Source: JAGWRA01 sp963711505 (GTDB lineage Bacteria > Acidobacteriota > Vicinamibacteria > Vicinamibacterales > CAVVIG01). From it: DNA of 64,000 nt. The notes beneath the pieces were generated by a model. It was given only the letters and a program-made list of their open reading frames with translations, made no database searches and was not told the DNA's origin. The translations under genes were made by a program, and so were the position numbers. Location of the stretch: contig CAVQEJ010000003.1 of the NCBI GenBank assembly GCA_963711505.1, forward strand, positions 1-64,000. Direction: 5' to 3'. Shown here piece by piece: positions 41,744 through 50,090 of this stretch (the stretch's first letter is position 1; every line of letters begins with the position of its first letter).

Positions 41744-42740
41744 ATGACTTCGACTGTGACCTCGCCCTCGCCCTCGACACCGCTCGCGCTTCCGCGCGGC
41801 GCACAACTCTTCGCGGTCGCCGTGGGGCTGGCGACCCTGCTGCCGGGTGTGTCCCCGGGGCTCGCGCTCATCGCCGGCATCGTTCTCGCGCTGACGATCG
41901 GCAACCCCTGGCCGGGACGCACGCCGGCCATCGCGAGGCGGACGCTCGCCTGGTCGGTCGTCGGCCTCGGCGCCGGGATGGATCTGGCCGTCGTCGCGCG
42001 CGTCGGCCTGCACGGTCTCGGGTACACGGCCATCGGCATCACCTGCGCGCTCACGCTGGGGACGCTGGGTGGCCGGATCCTCGCGGTGGATCGGGACGTC
42101 TCGCTGCTCGTCACCGTCGGCACGGCCATCTGCGGCGGGAGCGCCATTGCCGCCGTGGGGCCGGTGATCCGCGCGCGGGATCACGACATGTCGATGGCGC
42201 TCGTGACCGTGTTCCTCCTGAACGCGGTGGCGCTCTTCGTCTTCCCGGCAATAGGACACCGGCTGCACCTGGCCCCGGATGCCTTCGGCCTGTGGTGCGC
42301 GCTGGCCATCCACGACACGAGCTCCGTCGTGGCGGCCGCCGCCCAGTACGGTCCGCGGGCGCTGGACGTGGCCACGGCCGGCAAGCTGGCGCGGGCGCTC
42401 TGGATCGTCCCGGTGACGCTCGCGCATTGCGACGTACCGCCCGAGCGCCATCGACGCGTCGTCGTCCTCGGGCCGCCGACTGAGGCTCCCATGGTTCATC
42501 GCCGGCTTCGTGGCCGTGTCGGCCCTGGTGACCTTCGTGCCGGCGCTCCGCGGAACCGGCGACGTCGTCTCCCTGCTGGCCCGCCACCTGCTCGCCGCGA
42601 CGCTGTTCCTCATGGGGATGGGCCTCTCGCGGTCCGCACTGCGCACCCTCGGGGTCCGTCCCTTCGTGCACGCCACAGCCCTCTGGCTCGTCCTCGCCAC
42701 GACGACGCTCGGGGCGATTCTGGTCGGCTGGATCCATTGA
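41744..42740 (+). CDS. YeiH/PSE-family transporter
   Basis: Integral membrane protein of the YeiH (putative sulfate exporter, PSE) family, about 331 residues with nine or ten helices. Conserved stretches include GVSPGLALIAGIVLALTIGN, VGTAICGGSAIAAVGPVI and CALAIHDTSSVVAAAAQYG. An extra C near 42429 shifts the frame; repaired, it reads IATYRPSAIDASS before FIAGFVAVSALVTFVPALRG. LysR/YeiH pairs are common in bacteria; the transported anion is not firmly known (sulfonates or sulfate have been proposed). The ATG at 41744 was chosen from the Thr/Ser/Pro-rich cytosolic start. Confidence 0.88.
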
Positions 42741-42837
42741 GTCGCCAGCCTCCCGCGTGTTGGGTAGAATGCCCACGGTGCCAGCCGCGCGCCGGCCGCC
42801 CGGACCGCGGGGCCGTCAGGACATCAGGGGAGGGGAC

Positions 42838-43918
42838 ATGACGCAGGAGAGGAAGCCATCCATGATCTCGCGCCGCACGATGCTGCAGGCGCTGGGCGTG
42901 GCGGCGGTGAGCGCACCGCTGTCCGTCTATGCGCAGGGCCGCTGCATCCGCGGTTACGGGACGCCGGCGTGCAACACCGATCCGATTCCGCCCGTCTTCG
43001 CGCCCACGGGGTGGAAGACCACGGCGCTCGATCACCTGACCTTCGACGTCGCCGACTACCGGAAGGAGGCCGCCTTCTACATCGCGCTGATGGGGTGGAC
43101 GCTCCGGAGCGACAACGGCAAGCAGGCCATCCTGGACATCGGCGACTGGGCGTCGGTGATCCTGCGGCGCGGCGCCGCTCAGCGCATTTCCGACGACACG
43201 CGGCTTCGGCGGGCGCGCGCCGGCTCACGCCATCGTCAGGTCCTTCTGCTTCGCCATCGAGCCGTGGGACGCGAAGACGGTGGCCGCCGAACTGCGCAAG
43301 CGCGGCATGACCCCGGTTGCCGACAATGGCGCCGGCGGCTTCGAGAGCTTCCACGTGAAGGATCCGGACGGCTTCGATCTGCAGATCAGCAACGGCAACG
43401 GACTGGCGAAGGCACGCCGGACCACGCCGGCAGAGGCGAAGCTGGACGCACCGGCGCCGTTCGCGTCGACGGGATGGCGGACGGTGTGGCTGGATCACCT
43501 CTCGTTCGGGGTGGCCAACTACAAGCGGAGCGCGTCCTTCTACTGCAACCTGCTGGGCTGGAAGCCGACCTACGACGAGGGCAGCCAGAACGAGTGCATG
43601 ATCGGCGACGTGGGTGACATCATCATCCGCGGCGGCAACCCGCTGTCGGGCGCCTTCACGCGGGCGGGACGGACGGGGACGATCGATCACATCTCGTTCG
43701 GCATCCAGCCGTGGGACACCGACAAGGTGAAGGCGGCGCTCGAGGCGCGCGGGCTGCCGGCCCGGGTCGACACGTCGACCGGCGACGAGATTCACGTCGC
43801 CGCGTTCCAGAGCTACCACACGTTCACGCCGAACGGGTACAACCTGCAGATGAGTCACACCACGCACGACACGCGGTTGACGCTGTCGGACGCCGTGAGG
43901 CCGAAGCCGACGAAGTAG
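42838..43918 (+). CDS. Tat-exported protein with two VOC domains (A)
   Basis: About 359 residues: a twin-arginine signal (ISRRTMLQALGVAAVSAP), then two vicinal-oxygen-chelate (glyoxalase-fold) domains. The first spans LDHLTFDVADYRKEAAFYIA to FHVKDPDGFDLQISNG. The second spans LDHLSFGVANYKRSASFY to HTFTPNGYNLQMSH. VOC proteins bind a divalent metal and act as isomerases, dioxygenases or lyases; export of such a protein is unusual. An extra C near 43203 breaks domain 1. The start has AGGGGAC upstream, and a TAGAAT hexamer near 42765 may be its -10. Two close relatives lie at 47474 and 48855. Confidence 0.85.
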
Positions 43919-43925
43919 GCCGATC

Positions 43926-43964
43926 GGGCATCCTGGCCGGGGAGGGACATCGGCCAGGATGCCC
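43926..43964 (+). terminator. Hairpin after VOC gene A
   Basis: Perfect 13-base arms (GGGCATCCTGGCC and GGCCAGGATGCCC) separated by 13 bases, starting 7 bases after the stop codon. No T run follows, but the stem strength suggests termination or message protection. Confidence 0.6.
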
Positions 43965-44019
43965 GCATGAGGGGCGCTGCCGCCAGTCTTCGGTCTCCGG
44001 TCTCCGGTCCTGCCTGGGC

Positions 44020-44060
44020 ACTCAGAACTCAAAACTCAGAACTCAAAACTCAGAACTCAG
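44020..44060 (+). repeat. 14-base tandem repeat upstream of hypothetical gene
   Basis: Nearly three copies of ACTCAGAACTCAAA, itself made of two similar 7-base halves. A shorter repeat of TCTCCGG precedes it at about 43991-44007. It lies in the upstream region of the next gene; it is probably slippage-derived. Confidence 0.8.
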
Positions 44061-44094
44061 AACTAACTCACGTGCGGAACACGGCCCGTTGCGG

Positions 44095-44109
44095 TAGGCT
44101 TTCGCCGTG
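44095..44109 (+). promoter_or_regulatory. Possible -10 element for leaderless GTG gene
   Basis: TAGGCT at 44095-44100 lies six bases before the GTG at 44107. That places the expected transcription start on the start codon. No good -35 box is visible, so support is modest. Confidence 0.35.
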
Positions 44110-44998
44110 CACCGGCTGCTGCCCTCTGTCGTCGCCGCTGCCCTCCTGGCTTCGGCCGTGCCGGCCCTGGCCCGACGGGGGCCGGGCCCGGCCGACCTGC
44201 CGGCGCTGCTCCAGCGCGTGGGTGTGCGGGTCGAGCAGGTCCTACGCCCAGGCACGGACGCTGCTGAGCACGGAAACGGTCGAGCTGCAGGAGCTGACCG
44301 CCGATCGCTCGCCTCGCGGCCGGCCGCGCCGCATTGTCGACGAACTGCAGGTCGAGTGGACGCCGGCGAACGAGGACGCGGCCGCGCGGGCGCAGGTGCA
44401 TCGGCGCATCCTCACCATCAACGGCCGCCCGCCTTCGAGCCGTCACGAGGATCCCGACGCGGCCTGCATGGACCCGCGGACCGTCTCGCCCGAGCCGCTC
44501 GAATTCCTGCTGCCGTCACGACGCGGTGACTATGCGTTCAGCTGGGCGGGCACGGATCGGGTCAACGGGAGGGCGGCGGCGAAGATCGACTACCGGCCCA
44601 CGCGCGCGAAGCCGGCGTCGGTCGTCTGGAAGGGCGCCTGCGTCAGTGTGGACGTGCCGGCGCAGGAGCGCGGCCGTGTCTGGGTCGATCTGGAGACCGG
44701 CGACGTCCTGCGGCTCGACCAGCACCTGGAGGGCCGATTCGAGGTCGACGTCCCGCGCGACCAGCAGCGGCTCGACAGCCCGACCTGGATGGAGATCGAG
44801 CGAGCCGACACGACGATCCGCTACGCGCCGGTGACGTTCCACGATCCCGAAGAGACGCTGATGCTCCCCGCGTCGATCGAGTCGCTGCAGGTCGTAATCA
44901 ACGCGGGCGTGCCGAGGCTTCGGACGCGGCAGACCTTCAGGGACTATCGCCGGTTCCTCACCTCGGGCAAGCTCGTGACGCCGGGCGTGCCCAGGTAG
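44107..44998 (+). CDS. Secreted hypothetical protein
   Basis: About 297 residues, not recognised as a named family. A signal peptide (LLPSVVAAALLASAVPALA) is followed by a soluble domain with VDELQVEWTPANEDAAARA, FLLPSRRGDYAFSWAGTD and VWVDLETGDVLRLDQHLEG, the last typical of outer-membrane lipoprotein-like beta proteins. Similar proteins are common in Acidobacteriota. An indel near 44237 breaks the frame; QSYAQARTLLSTETVELQ follows it. The GTG at 44107 is the first codon of the signal peptide and shows no ribosome site, consistent with the -10-like hexamer directly upstream. Confidence 0.65.
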
Positions 44999-45106
44999 AC
45001 GGCGGGCGGCCGCCCGGGCGTGGCCATCACGATCGTGTTCCAGGGGATTGGCGGGGCAGACCGGTTCCGGTTGCCGATGGGGTGAGGGGGATCGAGCGGC
45101 GTGCCG

Positions 45107-45751
45107 CTATTGGACGCGTGCCTCGGGTGCGCGGTTGTCGAGGCGCTCTGGCATGTGGCCGGGGGGGGCGCCAACGGGGCGATAGGTCCCGAAGGCGCGG
45201 TCCCAGAGCGTGGTGCTGATCCCGAAGTTCGCGTTCGGCAGTCCGTGGTGCATCTCGTGGAATCGGGTGAGCCGGCGCCAGGGACCGACGGACGCCAGTC
45301 GGGCACCGAACTGGTGCTGCGCGTGGTGCAGGCAGGCGTAGTAGTTGTACCCGACGTACAGTCCGCCGACCAGCAGGGCCGCCACAGGGGCGGGCAGCGG
45401 CCAGGCGAGCAGGCGCCAGGTGGCCAGGCTCGCGATCGGGATCAGCAGCACCGGCGCACTGATGAGCGCCCGCGGCGCGGCGTGATGCCGCCTGTGCTCG
45501 CGGCGAATGGTCGCGACCGGCCCGTGCAGGACCCACCGGTGCAGGCCGTACTCGACAAGGCCCCAGACGATCGCGCCGCTGAGGACGATGCCGCCGGCCA
45601 GTGCACGGGATCCCGCGAACCGGTTCAGACCGACAATCAGAAAGAGCAGCGCCGTTACGAGGTCCGTCACCATCGCCACCCAGTAGTTCACCGGGCTCGC
45701 GACCAGCCGGTCCACGGCGCCGCCCACGAATCCGTAGCGTCGCCTTACCAT
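45107..45751 (-). CDS. Fatty acid hydroxylase / sterol desaturase superfamily protein
   Basis: Intact 214-residue membrane protein with four or five helices and the histidine clusters of non-haem di-iron hydroxylases: EYGLHRWVLH, REHRRHH, CLHHAQHQ and RFHEMHH. These ligate two irons that activate oxygen to hydroxylate or desaturate a lipid, with the active site at the cytoplasmic face. Ends convergently with the hypothetical protein gene (108-base gap containing the palindrome GGGCGGCCGCCC). The substrate (carotenoid, sterol or fatty acid) cannot be told. Confidence 0.85.
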   Translation of the reverse strand: MVRRRYGFVGGAVDRLVASPVNYWVAMVTDLVTALLFLIVGLNRFAGSRALAGGIVLSGAIVWGLVEYGLHRWVLHGPVATIRREHRRHHAAPRALISAPVLLIPIASLATWRLLAWPLPAPVAALLVGGLYVGYNYYACLHHAQHQFGARLASVGPWRRLTRFHEMHHGLPNANFGISTTLWDRAFGTYRPVGAPPGHMPERLDNRAPEARVQ

Positions 45752-45885
45752 GCGTCACTCCATCCGGAACGTGGGTGGCGGCCTGCCTGACTCAACGGCA
45801 GAACCGGTTGCGATATCTCCACTCGTCGTGCAGCAATCCTACTGCATCGCGGGGCTCGGCGCATGGATCACGCCTGCCCGGCCTG

Positions 45886-46125
45886 CTACCGCTTCTTCGC
45901 GTTCCGGGCCTTCCGGCTGGACGTCCCGCCGGACGAACGCCTGCGGGCGGCGGCCTGCGCGTCCTTCTTCAGGACGAACGCGATGGGAAGCTCATCGGCG
46001 CTGATCGTGTCCCGCAGGTGCGGGAAGGCGGCCGTGAGGTTCTTCAACTCGTCGACGAGCTCGTGAAAGCGTACTTCGGCTCCGCGTCTGACCAGGTGCT
46101 CGATGTGGCTGGGCGTCTTTGGCAT
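45886..46125 (-). CDS. Small hypothetical protein
   Basis: 79 residues, beginning MPKTPSHIEHLVRRGAEVRF, with a helical middle (LVDELKNLTAAFPHLRD) and a basic, Arg/Lys-rich tail (SSRKARNAKKR) that could bind nucleic acid. Composition and an AGGAGG-like stretch just upstream (46131-46138, complement) support it. No family recognised. Confidence 0.6.
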   Translation of the reverse strand: MPKTPSHIEHLVRRGAEVRFHELVDELKNLTAAFPHLRDTISADELPIAFVLKKDAQAAARRRSSGGTSSRKARNAKKR

Positions 46126-46224
46126 CGGTGGTCCTCCTGAACACCACTACGTTACCCCGAATGCAGGCGCAGCGGTGTTCCCGCCACCGCCGCCCGGGTG
46201 GCGGGTCCGTGAGTCGGCCTCGGA

Positions 46225-46239
46225 TACAATCGGCACATG
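46225..46239 (+). promoter_or_regulatory. -10 element placing transcription start at ATG
   Basis: TACAAT at 46225-46230 is six bases before the ATG at 46237, with no ribosome site between. A leaderless message is therefore likely. The -35 region is weak. Confidence 0.45.
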
Positions 46240-47400
46240 ACGATGGATGATCCGAGCCCGGGGGCCGTCCTCTCCCCGCAGCGGGACCTGTTCGACATCC
46301 CGGCTGACGTCGCCTATTTCAACTGCGCGTACTATTCGCCTCAACTGAACCGCTCGCGCGACCGGCTCGTGGAGGCGGCCGCGGCGAAGAGTCATCCGTG
46401 GGAACGCACGGCGCCCGACTTCTTCGCCGACGGGAACGAGATCCGGCGGCTGGCGGCGGCCACGCTCGGCGGCGACGCCGGCGGGTACGCGATCGTGCCG
46501 GCCGCGAGTTACGGGATCGGCGTCGCGGCCCAGGCCCTGCGCGGCAGGGTCTCCAGCGGCGAGCGCATTCTGGTGCTGGAGGAGCAGTTCCCGAGCAACT
46601 ACTACGCCTGGCTCAGGCTCGCCGGCGAGGCCGGAGCCGAGGTCGACGTGGTGGCGAGGCCGGACGACAGCGACTGGACGCAGGCGGTGCTCGCCCGCCT
46701 CGGCCGCGGGGTCCGCATCGTCGCCCTGCCGAACTGTCACTGGACGGACGGAGCGCTCGTCGACCTGGCGGCGGTCGGCCGGGCGTGCCGCGACATCGGC
46801 GCCTCGCTCGTCATCGACGCGACGCAGTCCCTGGGCGCGCTGCCGCTGGCATTCGACGATGTGCGTCCGGATTTCGTCGTGGCCGCGGGGTACAAGTGGC
46901 TGCTGTGCCCCTACGGCGTTGGCCTGCTGTACGTGGCGCCCGAGTGGCGGAACGCCCGCCCGCTGGAGGAATCGTGGGTCGCCCGCCGCGACCCGGAAGA
47001 CTTCGCGGGCCTGACGAAGTACCGCGACGACTATCTGGCCAGCGCGCGCCGCTTCGATGTCGGCGAGACGGGAACCGCCGCCCTGCCCGGCGCGATTGCG
47101 GCCCTCGAGCAACTCGGCGCCTGGCGCGTCGACGCCGTGGCCGCGACGCTGCGCGGCATCAACGAGCGGATCGCGCGCGTGCTCGAGACGAAAGGGTTCC
47201 AGGTGATCGACGCCCGCCTGCGGAGCCCCCACATGTTCGGCGCCCGGGCGCCGTCATCCTTTCCGCACGATGCGGTCGGACGGCTTCGCGACGCCAGCGT
47301 CTTCGTCAGTCAGCGCGGGAGTTCGCTGCGGTTCTCTCCGCACGTCTACGTGACCGACGGGGATCTGTCGCGGTTGTTCCAGGCGATCGAGGACGTCTGA
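46237..47400 (+). CDS. PLP-dependent aminotransferase, class V
   Basis: Intact 387-residue enzyme of the class V aminotransferase / cysteine desulfurase-like fold. The PLP lysine is in VAAGYKWLLCPYGVG; the cofactor Asp region is SLVIDATQSLGALPL; the N-terminal FNCAYYSPQLNRS is typical of the kynureninase/isopenicillin-N-epimerase-like branch. It lacks a clear catalytic Cys loop of IscS, so desulfurase activity is less likely than transamination, epimerisation or lyase chemistry. It stands alone between convergent neighbours and appears to have a leaderless start. Confidence 0.88.
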   Translation: MTMDDPSPGAVLSPQRDLFDIPADVAYFNCAYYSPQLNRSRDRLVEAAAAKSHPWERTAPDFFADGNEIRRLAAATLGGDAGGYAIVPAASYGIGVAAQALRGRVSSGERILVLEEQFPSNYYAWLRLAGEAGAEVDVVARPDDSDWTQAVLARLGRGVRIVALPNCHWTDGALVDLAAVGRACRDIGASLVIDATQSLGALPLAFDDVRPDFVVAAGYKWLLCPYGVGLLYVAPEWRNARPLEESWVARRDPEDFAGLTKYRDDYLASARRFDVGETGTAALPGAIAALEQLGAWRVDAVAATLRGINERIARVLETKGFQVIDARLRSPHMFGARAPSSFPHDAVGRLRDASVFVSQRGSSLRFSPHVYVTDGDLSRLFQAIEDV

Positions 47401-47432
47401 AGGGGACGGCCGGGAGCGAGGGAGCGGTGCGG

Positions 47433-47462
47433 GCCGGTCGACCCCTGACGGGATCGACCGGC
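47433..47462. terminator. Bidirectional hairpin between convergent genes
   Basis: Nine-base perfect arms (GCCGGTCGA and TCGACCGGC) with a 12-base loop, in the 73-base gap between the aminotransferase and VOC gene B. Confidence 0.55.
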
Positions 47463-47473
47463 TCGTGGTCGTG

Positions 47474-48598
47474 CTAGCGGCCGCCGCTCGGCTTGCTCGG
47501 CTTGGCCGTCTGCGAGCCCGCGCTGCGGTTCGCAATCGTCGTTGCGCTGATCTGCAGGTCGTATCCGTTCGGCGTCTGCGTGTGGTAGCTCTTGTACACC
47601 GACTGGTGGATGTCCCCGCCGCCAGGGCCGGTGTCCACGCGCGCCGGCAGGCCGCGCTTCTCGAGCTCAGCCTTCACCTGGTCGGGATCGAACGGCGTGA
47701 TGCCGAAGGCGATATGGTCGATCGTCACGCCACTCCCGCCGCCGAAGTGGTTGCGGATGATGAGATCGCCGACGTCGCCCGCCTCGACCTGATTCTGATT
47801 GCCGTCGTCGATGCCGGGCTTCCAGCCCAGGAGCGCTTCGTAGAAGGCGACTGACTTCTTGTAGTCGGAGCACTGGAACGACATGTGGTCGAGCCAGATC
47901 GTCTTCCAGTCGGTGTGCGCGAACGGCTCGGACACCATCAGCCGGCTCTGGGCCTTCGTGGCCCGGGGATTCCAGCGTCCGTTGCTGATCTCCAGATTGA
48001 AGCCGTCCGGATCCTTCACGCGGAAGCTCTCGAATCCGTCGTGGTCCCCGGCGATCGGGTTGAGGCCCCGCTTCTTCAGCTCGGCCTCGACCGTCTTCGC
48101 GTTCCACGGCTCGATGCCCCACGAGAAGCCGGTGACCTTTGCCTGGGTCGGCTTGAACGGCCCCATCTTGAAGCCGCGCTTGGCGGCCTGCGCGCTCATC
48201 CGCTCGTACCGGGCCTTCTCGGCCGCGATTTCCGCCGCCGACTGGTGGTACCCGCCGCGGATGATCATGCCGCCCCAGTCGCCGATATCGAGCACCGACT
48301 CGGTGGCGTTGTCGCTGCGGACGGCCCAGTTCATCAGCGCGTTGTAGTAGGCCGCCTCTTTCTCGTGGTCCGCCACCTCGATGGTGACGTCGTCGAACCG
48401 CACCGTCTTCCACCCGGTCCGCGCGAAGGGGAGCTTCGCGGGGGTGGTGTCGGGTGGCGGCCCGCCGCGCCGGCGGCCCTGCGCCATGGCGACCACGGGC
48501 GTGACGGCCACGGCGAAGCCCAGCGTCTTCAGCAGCTGCCGGCGTGACAGCCGACCGCGGTCGAATTCATCGAATAGCCTGGAAAGCTCGTCAGTCAT
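47474..48598 (-). CDS. Tat-exported protein with two VOC domains (B)
   Basis: Intact 374-residue protein. A 15-residue leader (MTDELSRLFDEFDRGR) precedes the twin-arginine motif LSRRQLLKTLGFAVAV. Two VOC domains follow: TIEVADHEKEAAYYNALMNW to RVKDPDGFNLEISNG, and LDHMSFQCSDYKKSVAFYEA to HTQTPNGYDLQIS. Metal ligands of the VOC fold are suggested by LDHM and the conserved Glu/His pairs, but they were not mapped. It is a close paralogue of VOC gene C just upstream, from which it is separated by about 255 bases. The acidic leader before the Tat motif is unusual and is conserved between the two. Confidence 0.88.
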   Translation of the reverse strand: MTDELSRLFDEFDRGRLSRRQLLKTLGFAVAVTPVVAMAQGRRRGGPPPDTTPAKLPFARTGWKTVRFDDVTIEVADHEKEAAYYNALMNWAVRSDNATESVLDIGDWGGMIIRGGYHQSAAEIAAEKARYERMSAQAAKRGFKMGPFKPTQAKVTGFSWGIEPWNAKTVEAELKKRGLNPIAGDHDGFESFRVKDPDGFNLEISNGRWNPRATKAQSRLMVSEPFAHTDWKTIWLDHMSFQCSDYKKSVAFYEALLGWKPGIDDGNQNQVEAGDVGDLIIRNHFGGGSGVTIDHIAFGITPFDPDQVKAELEKRGLPARVDTGPGGGDIHQSVYKSYHTQTPNGYDLQISATTIANRSAGSQTAKPSKPSGGR

Positions 48599-48783
48599 CG
48601 AACACTCCTCCGGAATCCGGAAATCTGCACGAGATGCGAGCCCGAGTATGCGTCCGACCGTGGGTGGCTGGCAAGCTCACGCGTGCATGGGCGGCGTGGG
48701 GCAGGACGCCGGCACGCGGCGGTGGGAGGGGCGTCTCCTGAGGGCCACGGCGACGCCGAGATCGTCGGATCTCAACGCTCGAG

Positions 48784-48831
48784 GGCTGCGGGCTCCAGGC
48801 TGCGGAGCCCCGAAGTCCGGAGCCCGCAGCC
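48784..48831. terminator. Long hairpin downstream of VOC gene C
   Basis: Perfect 13-base arms (GGCTGCGGGCTCC and GGAGCCCGCAGCC) around a 22-base loop. GAAGTCCG occurs twice, once in the loop and once just after the stem. It lies 24 bases past the inferred VOC C stop and upstream of VOC gene B, so it could end transcription between the paralogues. Confidence 0.55.
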
Positions 48832-48854
48832 TGAAGTCCGTCACGTTCGGTGAT

Positions 48855-49978
48855 CTACTTGCCGCCGGGGCCGCGGGACGGTGGCGATTGCGCTCGCCTC
48901 GCGGTTCGCCATGGTGCACGTTGCTGATCTGCAGGTCGAACCCGTTCGGCGTCGTCGTGTGGTAGCTCTGGAAGACCGACTTGTGGATGTCGACGCCGCC
49001 CGTGCCGCTGTCGACGCGCGCGCGGAGCCCGCGCTTGTCGAGCTCGGCCTTCACGGCGTCGGCATCCCACGGGGCGATGCCGAAGGAGAGGTGATCGATG
49101 TTGGCGCCCTTGGGCACCGGCGCGCCCGGACGACCCATCGTGCGGATGATGATGTCGCCGATGTCACCGATCTGGCACTGGTTCTGGTTGCCGATGTCCT
49201 TCCCGGGCTTCCAGCCCAGCAGCGCCTCGTAGAAGGCGACCGACTGCTTGTAGTCGGGGACCCCGAAGGAGATGTGGTCCAGCCAGACCGTCTTCCAGTC
49301 GGTGTGCGCGAACGGCGCGGCGCCCTTCAGCGACGCCCGGGCGGTGCCGCCCGCCGGGTTCCAGCGGCCGTTGCTGATCCGCAGGTCGAAGCCGTCCGGG
49401 TCCTTGACGCGGAAGCTCTCGAACCCGCCGTGGTGGTCGGCCACCGGTGACATGCCCCGCTTCTTCAGCTCGGCCTCGACCGTCTTCGCGTTCCACGGCT
49501 CGATGCCCCAGGAGAAGTTCGTGACCTTGATCTCCCGCGGCTGGAACGGCTCCCGCCGGTCGGCCGGGAGGCGCGACTGCCGCTGCTCGAAGGCCTGGCG
49601 TTCGGCGGCGACCTCCTCCGCCGGGGGATGGTACCCGCCGCGGATGATGAAGGTGCCCCAGTCGCCGATCCGGAGGACCGACTCGCTGGCGTTGGTGCTG
49701 AGGACCTCCCAGTTCATCAGGGCGTTGTAGAAGGCGGCTTCCTTCTCGTGGTCCGCCACCTCGCACGTGATGTAGTCGAGCCGGACCGTCTTCCAGCCCG
49801 TGCGCGCGAAGGGGAGCTTCGCGGGGGTCATGTCCGGCGGCGGCCCGCCGCGGCGGCCCTGCGCGAAGGCGACCGCCGGCGCGACGGCCACGGCGAACCC
49901 GAGTGTCTTCAGTAGCTGCCGGCGGGAGATCCGGCCGCGGTCGAATTCATCGAACAGCCTGGAAAGCTCTTCATTCAT
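48855..49978 (-). CDS. Tat-exported protein with two VOC domains (C)
   Basis: About 374 residues, closely similar to VOC B throughout: leader MNEELSRLFDEFDRGR, Tat motif ISRRQLLKTLGFAVAV, then two VOC domains (CEVADHEKEAAFYNALMNW; RVKDPDGFDLRISNG; LDHISFGVPDYKQSVAFYEA; HTTTPNGFDLQISN). A GGAGGAGC ribosome site precedes the ATG at 49978. Near 48885 one missing base would restore an ending SPPSRGPGGK and stop at 48855, like VOC B; as read, the frame runs on to 48677 with unlikely residues. The tandem pair probably arose by duplication. Confidence 0.87.
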
Positions 49979-50090
49979 CGGGTGCTCCTCCGGGAACCTG
50001 GACAATTATGGTCGAGCGAGAGTATGCGTCCGACGCCCCGCGGCTGGCAAGTTGAAGCCGTGGTCGGCAGGAGGGGGTCGTCCGGAGGCG

